Shown here piece by piece: positions 33,330 to 45,024 of a stretch of 64,000 bases of DNA. The notes under the pieces are model-generated. The model saw only the letters and a program-made list of their open reading frames with translations, was not told where the DNA came from and did no database searches. A program made the translations under genes and the position numbers. Origin of the DNA: Kalmusia sp. IMI 367209 (lineage: Eukaryota > Ascomycota > Dothideomycetes > Pleosporales > Didymosphaeriaceae); contig JAPEUQ010000002.1 in assembly GCA_027946365.1 (NCBI GenBank), positions 1,364,001 to 1,428,000 on the forward strand, written 5' to 3'. Numbering within the stretch: position 1 is the stretch's first letter; each line of letters begins with the position of its first letter.

Positions 33330-35285
33330 ATGCCTTCAGAAGATATCAATGACGAAACCCTAAAAGATATCAAAGACTCGTGCCGTGCACGCGCAAATGC
33401 CCACAAGAGAGTCAACGGTCAAGTGCTCTACATCCAGGGCCGAGGCCCCAGCGTCCTTGTCTCGGAGGACCTCGATGACAGTCAAGAAGAAGATACTGCA
33501 GACCAAAAAACCCAAACCCAAATTCAACTACAAGGCCTTGCTAGCTGAAGCGAAAGGGGAGACTGAAGAGCAAAACACGACCCCACCAGAGCGCAAAGAA
33601 AGTATCGACTGCAGCGACGACCCTGTCCCAACCCTAGAGCAAACACCACAATACGATCCCCTCGCGCCGCACGAAGCGCTCCCCGCCATTGAGCGCCGCA
33701 TTAGAGAGGTCGAACGCCGCCGCGCAGAGCGTGAGCACCCTGAGCCCCCGTTCCAGTACAACCCACACTTGCTCCCGCATATCTTTGCTAACGCGAAGTA
33801 CACCCGTAACCAAACCTACTGCCCGCATTGTACCAAGACGCACTCATGCACCAAGCATAGCCGAGACCATGAGGAGTACGAGAAGACGGCTGTAGACTTG
33901 TGCGACCACATCGAGATGAGTGTGTACTGGGCGCCAGACGACGCTGTCAACGCGAAGTCGAGCTGGCGGATTGGGACTGCAGAGTATTTGCGGCGTGAGG
34001 AGGAGCGGGAGCAGCACGAGGAGTGTGAGGTGAAAAAGGCGTGCGATATGGTTGGTGTGCTTGCGCAGAAGATGTCTCGTAGGATGAGGGCTGTTGGGCT
34101 GAGGAGCAGCGAACGCCGTGTGGCGAGGGAGCTGCAGGCTCTGGAGAGTACGTTGAGCTTGAGAGAAATGTGAAGAACCGTGGAGAGGAGAATCGAGTGG
34201 CTGGGGTGTGGCAAAATATTGTGAAGTCACTCGAGACGTTGGAGGATTATGCCGCTGTTTTGAAGGGCAAGTGTAGGGTGGGTATTCGGGAAGTCGCGGC
34301 TCCAAAGGATCGTCTGGCCAAGAAGCGTAAGGTGGCGACTAGAGAGGGAGAGGTTGTTGAAAGCGATAAAGAAATTGCGAAGCCTCCGGCTAAGAAACGC
34401 AAGTTGTTGCGTAACAAGGCCAAGGCTGTTGATAGTGATGACCAAGTCACTCTGCCCAACTCCGCCAAGAAGCGTAAAGTGTCGGCTAACAAGGGTAAGG
34501 TATACAAGAGCGAGGAGTTCGTAAAGGACTCTTCGTCGGAGTCGGAAACGGAAAACCCCATTGTGGAGAAAACTCCTTCACCGCCGTACTCCCCCAGCGG
34601 TTCCCTCCAAGCCTTAGTGAACTTTTCCACGGAGCGACCGAAGAAACGCAAGGCATCTGTTGAGCAAGGCGCTATCGAAAGCCCAATAGAGGCCCTTGAA
34701 GAGCGTCCGATTAAGAAGCGCAAGGTGTTAGACGAGCAGTGCGAAGTAGTTGAGAGTGTCGAAGAAACGGCCCACCAGCCTGCACCTGACGCTCCAAAGA
34801 CTCCTGAGCCAATCAAGTCTCGCTCCCCATCAGTCACCTCCAGCAGGAAGCAGCGAAGCAAATCACCTCTGAGCCGCCGTAGCTCTGCTTCAGATAGCAA
34901 AGTCGTGAAAATCACCCCTCAACAGCCTACGCCTTCGGACTCTGCTCCTACCACTCCCAACCCCGCAAGCCCGCGTTCGCCTTCGGTCGAATCAGCCCCT
35001 GTCAGGAGCTCCAGCACATCTTCCAGCCGGCGCAACTCTACCGAGCAGAAAGCGAATATCTCTAAGGCGACGAAGTCCAGGAACGTGCCCTGGGTGCCGG
35101 AAATCGAGGGGTCGGAGAATTCAGAGCATTCTAGGCTTTCGTCGCCAAAGATTCCTTTGCGAAATGGGAGCTTATCGCCTATTTCGGGGCCTAAATTTGA
35201 AGATCAAGAGGGGAAAGGTGAGTTTGGCGTTGTGGATAGAGGTGGAGAAGGTGAGGTTGATTATAGTGATGGAGAGTTCGACTAG
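33330..35285 (+). CDS. Nuclear-type protein with repeated KKRK modules
   Basis: I join three frames: 33330-33417, 33482-34092 and 34149-35285, giving 611 residues. The first join (64 nt, GTCAAG...ACAG) and second (56 nt, GTTGGG...GAG) are in phase but use weak donors. Frameshifts or separate genes remain possible. The N-terminal half has a Cys/His cluster (YCPHCTKTHSCTKHSRDHEE) that may bind zinc, then a Glu/Arg-rich helical stretch. The C-terminal half carries five basic modules, each with KKRKV, KKRKL or KKRKA about 25-45 residues apart, separated by acidic segments. Each is a potential nuclear localisation signal. The end is Ser/Pro-rich and disordered. I recognise no family; nuclear localisation is inferred from the modules only. 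Confidence 0.55.
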
Positions 35286-35880
35286 GACAGGCAGATGCGT
35301 CTGACTTGTCATATGGTAAATAAAGAGTTTCTGCCTTTAACAAATTAACCGCTACGATTCGTTCTAGGTAATTAATTGTAAGTCAGAACTGAGGGAAAAT
35401 CTTGGAAAGTCACTGGTATCGGCTGAAAGTCATGAAAAGTTTAGATCGTTGAGCGCATGAGGGCTGGATAGGGTAGAGAGGGGTTTTAAACAATATATAA
35501 ATAGCTGCCAGGTTTAATACTATTTTTCGAAAGACACTACACATGTAGTGCTGTATACGTCCTCTTCTCATTTGTTCTAGGAAAGTGTCGCTTTTTGCAC
35601 GAGTGTGTGGCCTATACGGATAAACCATTCTCTCTATGGAAACCTTTGCGAGTCTGTATGAGTGTAATATCGCGTATCAAATCATATTCGCTGCTGCCCG
35701 AGGCTTCTTAATAAGCAAGGCTGAGCCAACCTGGTTAGATAGGGCTCAGCTACCCTGCGCTGACCCTCCCTCCTTCTCAGATCGTTCAGCTGGATCAAAA
35801 TTCCATACCACCAAAATTACTTGCTTTAATAGTTGATTCGATACATCTTTTCTGTGTATGCTCATGGGAGCCCTTCACCA
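35286..35880. other. Intergenic region
   Basis: AT-rich, with only short frames. The GGCTGAGCC...GGGCTCAGC pair at about 35720-35751 could form a hairpin, but it is not a tRNA. Confidence 0.5.
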
Positions 35881-38820
35881 ATGCGTCTTCTGCAGCTCCA
35901 GGATGATGATTCACTCAGCCTTGTCGAGTTCATAGGCAACAACATTCCGCGTTATGCGATTCTCTCCCACACATGGGGATCAAATGATGAGGAAGTCAAT
36001 TTCCAAGACATCAAAAATGGAACAGGTACATGCAAAATTGGCTGGCGCAAGATTTACTTTTGCGGGCAGCAGGCGAAAAAAGACGATTTGCAGTACTTCT
36101 GGGTGGACACGTGCTGTATCGACAAGACCAGTAGCTCAGAGCTTACAGAAGCTATCAACTCAATGTTTCACTGGTACCGCATTGCAGAAAGATGTTACGT
36201 ATACCTCTCCGATGTATCAACTGCAAATCGTGCCGAATATACTGCGGCGTTTCGGAACAGTAGGTGGTTTACCCGAGGATGGACACTACAAGAGCTTCTT
36301 GCTCCAAAAAGGGTCGAATTCTTTTCTATGGAAGGCAATCTGCTCGGTGACAGATGCTCACTCGTACAAGAAATCACTAACATCACGGGCATACCTGATC
36401 AAGCTCTTCAAGGCGAATCTTTGTCGCAATTCAGCTTCGAGGAACGCATGAAATGGGCTGAAAAGCGAGAGACGAAGCGTGGTGAAGACATGGCATATTC
36501 TTTGTTGGGCATCTTCAACATTCATATGCCACTCATCTATGGTGAAGGCAAGACAAATGCGTTTCAGCGGCTTCGAAGGAAGATAGAGAAGGAATTTTCA
36601 TCCCGACGTATTGCGACTGAAAAGACAGGAGACGATATCCCAATCGGATCTGACGAACAGCCCATGGCCAGTTCTTCCAATCAACCACAGGGCAGAACGT
36701 GCCAAGAACACTTCCCGCAAGTGCAGGGTGAAGATTTGAGCGTTCTTATGGTTGCTCTTAAAGGTCAAATGACCCAGCTTTCGAATCAGCTCAACGACCA
36801 ACGACATGCCTCCCAATCTCAGCCAGTCCTTGTCTCAGAGAACATGGCTACTGCCATGGAGCACATTGGGCCAACCGAAAGCATTGAAAGACTACAAGCT
36901 GTTATGTCGAAAGAAGGACAAATGTTTGATGAAGAAGCAGAACCACTCCTTGACGACCTTGAATGTATCTTATCTTCAATATCGAAAGCCCCTAACGATC
37001 GTCCTTCAACCACATCAAAGCGAAAATGGAAAGAATCGGGTAATACTGAAGAAATCAGCTCACGGACAATCAAGCGTTTGTGTGGTATGGTAGCTTCATC
37101 ACATAGTGTTATATTGAACGCTGGACGTAAGTTGCGCTTTTTATTCATCCTTGCTTAAGGCACTCACATTGTAAACGCAGCACATCGATCCAAACTAGCC
37201 AAGAAGAGAATGGTTCTTCAAAAGCGAACAGTTAGGGAATTAGCCACTGATAGACACGAAATAACTATTGAACAATGGGAAAGGAGTTTCGCAACCTTTC
37301 AGACTAACCAGAATCAACCTCGCCTTCTGTCAAACATGATGGAGACTCTCACGAGAATCAAGGTTTTTAAGCGCTCTGGAATTCCAACAGTCCTTACAGC
37401 ATATCTCCATTATATTCAAGAGCAGGCTGGGATGCGGTCTTTGCATCCTATCATTAGTGTTGGTAGAATTCTTCCAGACGAGTCTCCAATCCTCGCTATC
37501 GTCAGAAAGGGAGATGTGGACCAACTACAGTACCTCCTGAATCAGCGTCAGTGCTCACTCAGGGATAGAGACACGCTAGGGACACCCTTGTTGCATGTAA
37601 GAGTTTCCCGATTCGTAGTGGTGGCCTTGTCATACTAAAAGTCACTAGTACGCCATGGGTCATCCCATAATGTGCAGATTCCTTGTCGAGAACGGCGCGG
37701 ATGTTGATGAGATGGCATGGAATATAACAAACGGCGCAATTATCCGTTGGTATGGAGCCACCATCTCCTTCATTACACAAAAGTATTGAACATAATGTAA
37801 ACTAATGGTTCACCATATCTAGCCCACCACTATTACAATACACGAGTGATAGCGGGCGAGATGATGGTGAATTACAGGACATTATCGACTGTAGACGCCT
37901 ACTATTGCAAGCTGGTGCAGATCCTACTCTACCAGATGAATTCGGCTTCCATACTATCTCCGAATGTGCTATTTTCGGTACTTTTGTGAGTTTAAGCTTA
38001 CATATGTAATGTTGATTATAGCTTATCCTAGTAGAACTCATTGAAAGTTATCTTGGATTGTGGCGAGCAATTTTTCGACTTAGAAGACAGGCTTGAAAAT
38101 GGTGACACTGTTTTGCTGAATTTGGCCAGACGCCGGCCAAATGGATCTAATATTTCAAAATTGAAACTTCTTCTAGATAGAGGCGCTGACGTGAACGCTC
38201 GAACTTCCTGCGCGGAGAACTGCCTTTCAATCGCCCTGTTGTCGCTGGATATGGACATCTTCGTTGAACAGGACATCGTCGTTGAACAGGACATAGATAT
38301 CATGATTCTGTTGATTGAACGTGGCGCGGATATTTTTGCTAGGGACATTTCCGGCCGCTCAATTTTCGATCAGGTCTATGAATGTCATCATGACGGCTGG
38401 TACTCTTTCGGCGGGTATAAGGGGGATCTTTGGGATGCAGTCCTTTCACGATGCGGCTACACCGAGCTTATGCGACAGCCAGACGAGAGGTCACGCCATT
38501 ATACTAAGAAGTACACTCCGGAACACTTCAGAAGGCTCTGGAAAGGAAGAGAACACCTCTGCCCATATATTCCCGAGCATTCAAGACCATGCCCGTTCTA
38601 CTACCTGATACCTAGCTCGTTAGGAGAAAGTAATGGAGTATCGTCTGAGGAGCATTTAGATTCTGAAGGGGGTAAATGTGATGAAGACGATGATGAAGAC
38701 GATGATGAAGAAGAGCTGCTCGAGTTAAACAGCAATGATGAATTCAATCTCACCGACTTTGAGCAGAACCAACCCGGCTTGAGAACGATGGTAGATTTCT
38801 TCTGGGATGGTTTCTTCTAG
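35881..38820 (+). CDS. HET-domain protein with C-terminal ankyrin repeats
   Basis: Heterokaryon-incompatibility (HET) domain proteins trigger cell death after fusion of unlike hyphae. Five exons in my model: 35881-37126, 37181-37596, about 37648-37750, about 37823-37985 and about 38032-38820, roughly 910 residues. The HET domain fills residues 1-250: MRLLQLQDDDSL, YAILSHTWGSNDEEVNFQDI, FWVDTCCIDKTSSSELTEAI, WFTRGWTLQELLAPKRVEFF, and RGEDMAYSLLGIFNIHMPLI with YGEG. These are the core HET blocks. A coiled middle follows. Then degenerate ankyrin units appear (CRFLVENGADVDEMAWN, LLLQAGADPTLPDEFGF, KLLLDRGADVNARTS, LLIERGADIFARDISG). The end is strongly acidic. I start at 35881 because HET proteins begin MRLL; an in-frame non-canonical extension upstream is ignored. 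Confidence 0.88.
38263..38298 (+). repeat. 18-bp tandem duplication inside the HET-ankyrin gene
   Basis: gttgaacaggacatcgtc is followed directly by gttgaacaggacatagat. The pair encodes VEQDIVVEQDID, a six-residue duplication between two ankyrin units. Two mismatches indicate a fairly recent event. Confidence 0.85.
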
Positions 38821-39371
38821 GATGACACATGATTTGGACTGTTATTTCTTATTGTACGTAGCACTAGAAGAGGTAAATATGATGGTTTCTGGCCCTACGT
38901 TGGAATTGAAACCGCTCGAAAAACACTACTAGATAGGCATACCTATCTCACAACACGTGATAGCAGTGGAATTATCCTCACTATATGTTACTTTTGCAAG
39001 CAGAGAGACTTGAAAATATCCAAGGCCATATGCTCGCGGCCAGAATTATAATGCGATGTAGGTGAAGAAGAGAGACGATATGAATAAAGGCCTAGACATG
39101 GGCGCTTGCCTCAACATAGCCACTATTAGATGCGATTTCCTGTAGAATAAAGAAGAGTCTAACTTCGATATGATTGCTCATATCATGCAACCATTCAAAA
39201 ACACGCATGCGTCTTCACGCTTTATGTTGCTACAATATACCCCGAAGAGGTTAGCGTGGGGCGTAATCGCGCACTGCGCCTTCCTCCTCCACTTCCCTTC
39301 TCTCTTTCCTTTACATACACACTCTAATCTTCACGGTCAATCTATCTAAGTTCCTTTAGTTTAAAGGCTGG
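38821..39371. other. Intergenic region
   Basis: AT-rich, no gene recognised. A C/T-rich stretch at 39280-39310 probably belongs to the promoter of the CorA-like gene. Confidence 0.5.
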
Positions 39372-41174
39372 ATGGACCCGCAAGAATGTGAGGATGCTCT
39401 ACATGAGTTTCACTGCGTAAAAGAGTCCGACGTGCAATATTATGATTCCAGGGACGGCGAAGCGAAGGATGACTTTTTGGGCGAAGCACAGCTTTGTCAA
39501 AAGGTCGAAGAACTAGTTAGTCGTTCTTTGCCCTGTCACCTCGCAGGAGACGCTGAACAACTTTAGAAACGACTCGTGGAGCGGCCTCCGGGGAAAGAGT
39601 CAGTAGGAGCACGCCAGAAAGGTCGATTGATACTCATGTAAGTCAAAGATAGGCCGTGATTGGTCAAGGTTAGATTATAAGGTATAGAACTGCAAATGGT
39701 GACGATATCTATGGTGAAAACCGTGCGCTGGGGGTTTCAAAGAGAGTAATTAAAGAGTGTGTAGAAGCAGAGATTTTCCCACCGCAGGTACGTCTGTCAG
39801 TATATAAGAATATTTAGTGCTTGTTGATAAGTATAGATGTTGGCTGTGTATCGATTAAGAGGGAATCATTTCTCCCATCGTGTGCTGTATGATGAGGAAA
39901 ATGATGTTCCTATTGCCATCTGTAAGTCGACGTTGTTCCTACCCAATTCCTTCTACGAAGGTCTCATACGGCACATTTGTGGTACATGAGTAGATGCCAA
40001 GTTGTTTCATTGTCCGATAGTAGAGTAAAGGCAATAGTCCTAAGAGGCCCTGAAAAAAATCCAACCCAAGCTACCAAAACACTTTACCCACCATCACCCA
40101 TTATACTGACATCACCCTAGACGTGCTTCTACGCATGCCCCGGTTGAGCAGAGTAATAACCCTCACAATGCGCATTGACCTCCACACATACACCACCATC
40201 GTTCTCCTCACCTCTGTCATCCCCGCCGCTGTAGACGCTCTCCGCGCCCGCTGCATACGACAGTCCTCTCTCCTATCTCGTCACCCCTTCCATCTCCTCA
40301 ACTTCGTACGCGAACACCGCATGCGCGAGTTGGAAGACAACGTTGAGCATCTCTGGGGGCAGGTCGAAGCGCTTGACCTAAAGACGGGCATTGAACCAGC
40401 GTGGAGAAGAGTGCAAGGACACGGAAGGGTAAAGAAAGACGAAGACTTCGGGGCACTGTTGAGGGAATTACACGAGGTTGGTACGGAGTTGAGACTTATT
40501 AATGAGATAGCGAGGCTTGTGGGAGGCTTGGGGGGTCAATTTCGCAAACTCATAGAGAAGACGGAGCGTTTGAGGGCTAAGGCGGGCCTGGCTTCTATCA
40601 GCAATGCAGTCAGGGCTGAGTGGGAGGACCAGGTGGCGTTTGACGAGGATAGGGTGACGATGACGGCGAAGAAGTTTGAGGCGAGTATTGAGCGAGTGCA
40701 GGCGCAGATCAACGTGGTATGTTCGGTCCTTTCCTCTGAGTTTGAATCGCGCTTTCATCATGTCTGGGATCATTATAGCGCAGGTGATGTGATACTAATA
40801 CTTTGACTAGACATATAGCCTCATCGCGCAAAATAGCAGCGAGCAGAACATCCAAATCGCCCGTCTCACTGCCAAGGACAGCCAGACTATGAAAACGATA
40901 ACAGTCCTCACATTGACCTTTCTCCCATCCACAATGCTCGCTGTGCGTTTTCCAGTTTCATTGAACCTCTTTCTAAACTGATCTGAAGCAGTCACTTTGG
41001 GACGCAGGAATCTTCACTCTCCCCGAAGACAAAAGCTGGCGCGTCTATGTAGGCGCCACCTGCGCTCTCACCATTACCGTATTCGCACTCTGGTTCCTAT
41101 ACACCTGGGCCGTGAGCGTAGACAAACCAATACATGAACACAGCAAAGTAGACAAAGAGATAGCAAATGTATAA
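39372..41174 (+). CDS. CorA-like membrane protein lacking GMN
   Basis: Seven-exon model: 39372-39515, 39567-39637, 39688-39787, 39837-39921, 40121-40716, 40811-40942 and 40992-41174. All joins are in phase, giving 436 residues. The C-terminal half follows the pattern of fungal CorA-like proteins: a long helix ending INVTYSLIAQNSSEQNIQIA, then MKTITVLTLTFLPSTMLASL (membrane helix 1) and YVGATCALTITVFALWFLYT (helix 2). The GMN motif of true Mg2+ channels is absent; the loop reads LASLWDAGIFTLPED. The N-terminal half is a soluble domain I cannot name. The 199-nt intron before exon 5 is long for this window and may hide a small exon. Transport activity is doubtful without GMN. These proteins are abundant in filamentous fungi and mostly unstudied. 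Confidence 0.72.
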
Positions 41175-41333
41175 TAACAGGTCAAAAATACATTCAAGGA
41201 TATCGAGGTCATATCGCATGTCTCCCCAACCCCCAACCCATCCATCCTACCCAAAATCCCAATTCAAATCCCCCCAACAACGCCCGACCATTCCATATCC
41301 CAAACTCCACATGACAATGTATCAAACCATCTC

Positions 41334-41618
41334 TCACTCCACCCACTTAGCAGCCTCCACCTCCACCTCCACCACCCCATCACCGCCGCCTCCTCCGCCC
41401 CCGCCTCCGCATCCTCCATCACCTCCACCGAATCCACCCCCTCCGTCACCGCCGCCTCCACCGTAACCTCCAGGCCAGTATGCCGCGCTGCTGGTCTGCA
41501 CCGCACCTGGATGCGCTCCCCCGTTGCCCCAATAAGAGCCTCCTCCGTGCCGACGGCCGTGCCGCTGCCGCATGGGCGGCGGGTAGTCCGAGTCATGCTT
41601 CGAGGAGCCACAGCCCAT
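41334..41618 (-). CDS. Small Gly-rich protein with N-myristoylation/palmitoylation motif
   Basis: A 94-residue frame beginning MGCGSSKHDSDYPPPMRQRH. Gly2 with Ser at position 6 and Lys at 7 fits the N-myristoyltransferase consensus. Cys3 is placed for palmitoylation, a dual signal typical of plasma-membrane-anchored proteins. The middle is basic (RQRHGRRHGGGSYW), then strongly Gly-rich (runs such as GGGGGDGGGGFGGGDGG), ending in VEVEVEAAKWVE. The Gly tract corresponds to CCACCTCC-type low-complexity DNA, so part of the frame could be chance. The upstream in-frame extension was rejected because it would bury the lipidation motif. I know no named family. Membrane anchoring is inferred. Confidence 0.6.
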   Translation of the reverse strand: MGCGSSKHDSDYPPPMRQRHGRRHGGGSYWGNGGAHPGAVQTSSAAYWPGGYGGGGGDGGGGFGGGDGGCGGGGGGGGGDGVVEVEVEAAKWVE

Positions 41619-42699
41619 TGTGTGTAGAGTGTGTGATTCGACTTGGTTCAAGCTTGAGCGTTCTGATAGTATGGGTCGTCGATGAGGTTTGCGGTAGGTA
41701 GTGATGTTGTTATGTGTGTAACTCAAAAGAATCCGCGTTGAGCGAGTCAAGGTCAAAGTTGGATGGTGACGTGGTATATGGACTTTGGCAAACGCCGTAC
41801 CGTGGATCGTAACTTAGCAAACGAAAACAATTTCCGTTGAACAACAAAAGCTACTCGTGAGTAAAACCGTGGTACCGTTTGGATGATAAGATACCAACCA
41901 AAAAGGTACCTTCCAACCAACCCCATATATACTTCCCACTCCAACCACCAATCCGCCTCACCACATCATCAGGCATCCCCAACGTCACCTTTCGTCCTAC
42001 GACTTCCCAAACAGGCCGCCCGTCGCGCAAGGCTGAGCTACTCAGACTGGCGCTAACCTACTTCGCCCTGCGGCCCGTGCGCGAACGGACCGGGGGCTGA
42101 GTCCACGCGAGCTGCGCGATCGACGACGTAAAGCTTGGTGATTGGATGGGTATAGGATGTAACTGAGGTGCTGCTGATCGGATACGAGGCGTTGTTGGGG
42201 CGTGGGAGTAGGAGGCCGGTGAAGGGGTGGGTGGGGTTGGACGTGGCGGACGCCGTGTACGGAGGGCTCGACACTCGATTGTTGGTAGGTGCGTTGTTTT
42301 TGTTGCATTCATGCTTGTGTTTGGGTGTAAGTCTGATTTCGTGAAGGCAGACTTATGCATCGTCCAGTTGAATGTACCTAATGAGCGACGTTGGACGCCC
42401 GGGTCTGTGTCGGTCTCGTGAATAGTGACATCATACGTCAAACACGCAGCACCAAATGAAGGCAAACAGGCAAGCAGATGCGAAAACACTATGCATGGAG
42501 AACGGGTATCCGATGAAATTCTCCTTCCATCCACCAACTAGCAGATATACATGAGAATGTTGCCTCCAACGCCCTGCGCGTTCGCGCTCGCTATCGTTAG
42601 TTCATGAATGACTCGGCCTTCCACTCTCACCGTAATCTATGTAATTTTGGGCTCTCCAGTAGGAGCTCAAAGCATTTGTACATCTCTGCAGTGCAACTA
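41619..42699. other. Intergenic region
   Basis: About 1.1 kb between the small Gly-rich protein gene and the 3' end of HSF1. Frames on the minus strand at 42053-42537 are Ser/Pro/Thr-rich and overlap one another; none has a good start and conserved features, so I leave them out. No repeat recognised. Confidence 0.45.
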
Positions 42700-45024
42700 T
42701 CACCTCTTCCTCCTCTTGGGAGACCTCTTTCTCGTTTCGTCTTCGACCTCCTCCACCGTTGCACTTGCAGGGCTTGGGGCGCTGGAACTCACGCTCTCCA
42801 CCGTGCCACCTGCAGCATCTTTGACCCCCAAGTACCCGTCTCCAGTGCCGAAATCAAACCCATCGCCAGCCGAATGGAATCCCGTATTGTCACCTGACAG
42901 ATGGTAGGAGAGATCCGGCAAAGACGGATCAGCTGCAGCCATACCATCTCCTTGCGTCGTAGCGGGAAAGAAGTCGTCGCCTTGTACGAAAGAGTCCAGA
43001 TCGAGGTCGTACGCCCCAGGGTCGCCGAGCCCTGCGCCATCAAAGTACGAGCCGTCAGCAGCAAGACCGGGAATCTGACCAGAGGGACTCAGAGGCTGGA
43101 GACGTTCCTGTAGGCTTTGTACACGAGAATTCTGTTCCTCAGACATCTTGTGCAAGAAGTCGAGCTGTGCCTGCGTCTCTGCGAGTTGGTCGAGATTTGG
43201 CATTGGCGGAGGCTGCGGATTGTTAAGTGCGTTGTTTGTATTTGCAGCAAGCGCGCTGTTGGGGGACGCGGCCGACGTGTTGTTTGCCATCAGCGCCAGG
43301 ACATCGTTACGTTGCTGCTGAGTCAAGGGGGCGTGCCCATCTTGATGCTGGTAACTGTTCAAGGCTGCCGGAAGGTCAACTTGTGGAGCTTGGCTGAAGC
43401 CTCCTGCAGTAGCGCTCGCGTTTGCATTTTGGATCGCAGACATGATCTCGTCATTCTCCGGGAGAGACATAATATTCTGCGATGGCGAATTAGTTTCTAC
43501 TTTCAAAGGCGCTGCTGTGTTGCCATGAGTTGGTTTATGATTGGTAGGTCCAGCTGCGTTCCTAGATTGGGGCACGTTAACTTTGACAGCTGATGGCCTT
43601 TCGATTGGAGGGGCTGATGGAGTAGTAGCGGCTGACTGGACAGTTGGACTGACAGTCTTTGTACGAGGCGAAAGTGGATCCATGTGTCTTGCAGGCGGTG
43701 CCGGTAAGAGTTTCATAGGTGCCCTCTTCGGAATAATTGGCGACTTGGTGATGGGTGTTTCCGTATAGTCACCGACATCTACCACACTGCCCTGCGGCTG
43801 CTGCTGGGCCATAGCTGGTCCAAACATATCCGCAATGTTAATGTTGTTGGTGTTCCCCTCAAGACTTCTGTTGTAGAAAGTAGCAAGAAAAGTGAGTATG
43901 GCGTTGATTGAGTTTTCGTGACGGTCGTGCAATGTCTGGAACGCTGTTGCTTGCTGGTAGAGTTGATCATTCTGTCTCCGTATCTGACCCAGTACGTTTG
44001 ATATGACCTTTTGCTGTTGTTGGAGCGTCCGCACTTCCGCTCGCAAGCTGTTGTACTCTGCTCTTGGAATCACGGCCATCTCTTGATTGTTCCCTCGCAC
44101 AGCTAGATCCTCGACGAAACCTCCTCCACCACCATCCGGCGCGTACTTTCTCTCCTCATCGCTGTCGCCTTGCCTCGCATCGTCTTCCTTCTTGCGTTTC
44201 GGCCCTGCGGGTGCATTTTTGGGCTTCTGGATGAGCCAAAGCAGCTCCGGTCGTCCGCGCTTGAAGTACCTGTTGTAATACTCGCTCGGTGCTTTCGCCT
44301 TCGTCTCGCTCGCTTTCATCGAATTATCCGATAGGCCGACCTTCTTGTGGAAGCCATACATATTCAACTGTCTCACAAAGGAAGCGTAGTTGTTGTGCTT
44401 GAAGAGCTCGGGTATGAGTGTTCGCGCGAACTCGTCTTCGTCCAGAACGATGAAGGAATTACCGTCTTCTGACCAGCGAATAAGATTGGTATTATTTCCG
44501 TTGTCAAGGAAGCTGTCACGCAGTTAGTTAACGTGTTTCCATCGACACAAGCAAACAGCTGGAACATACCTGCTTAGTTTCTGGACAAACGGCGGTATCG
44601 TCTTTCTCTTCGCCGACGCATCCTTTTTAGCGATAGCCGCCTTCCGCTCTAGCTCCTCATCATCGTCGGTATTCTCCCATGTGCCCGGCTGTCCTTGACC
44701 ATTGAACGGATCCCACGGACTGCGTCCTCTGGCTGCAAGTTGTTGATTCTGGTTCCGCCTGACTAGTTGACCCGCTCCCATGTCTATGCCATCATTCAAC
44801 CCATCTAGTGACACCACGCGGTTGTGTGTCGACGGCTGTTGACCAAGATTGGCACCGTAATCATAGTATGCTGCGTCGCCAAAGTCGTTCATATTTCCTG
44901 CGCCCGATGTAGACTCGCCCCAGTTGGTCATGTATGAATCTGTTGCCGCGGCTCCGGTATCTGGGAATGTGTTCTGCTGGACTATTGGAGATGCACCGGG
45001 TGCGCGCCGTTTCCGACTTGCCAT
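42700..45024 (-). CDS. HSF1: Heat shock transcription factor
   Basis: Master activator of heat-shock genes; it binds GAA/TTC elements as a trimer in the nucleus. Exons 45024-44570 and 44512-42700 (57-nt intron) give 755 residues. I start at the [16 protein letters not shown] because the longer frame begins at GTG. The HSF DNA-binding domain starts at about residue 140: [29 protein letters not shown] and [20 protein letters not shown] are hallmark segments, and the intron falls inside it. A heptad-rich trimerisation region follows at about 300-365 ([20 protein letters not shown]). The long C-terminal part is Gln/Asn/Pro-rich, as in activation domains, and ends with a basic KRSPKRRKR. The domain layout favours Hsf1 over Skn7, as no response-regulator domain is present. 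SIS1, 39 kb away, carries a matching HSE. Confidence 0.95.

Noticed and set aside
35720..35751. Possible tRNA-like hairpin
   Set aside because: Only one stem pairs; no A or B box and no anticodon-arm geometry.
42053..42537. Overlapping Pro/Ser/Thr-rich minus-strand frames
   Set aside because: Three frames are open together, which indicates composition bias; none has a good start with conserved features.
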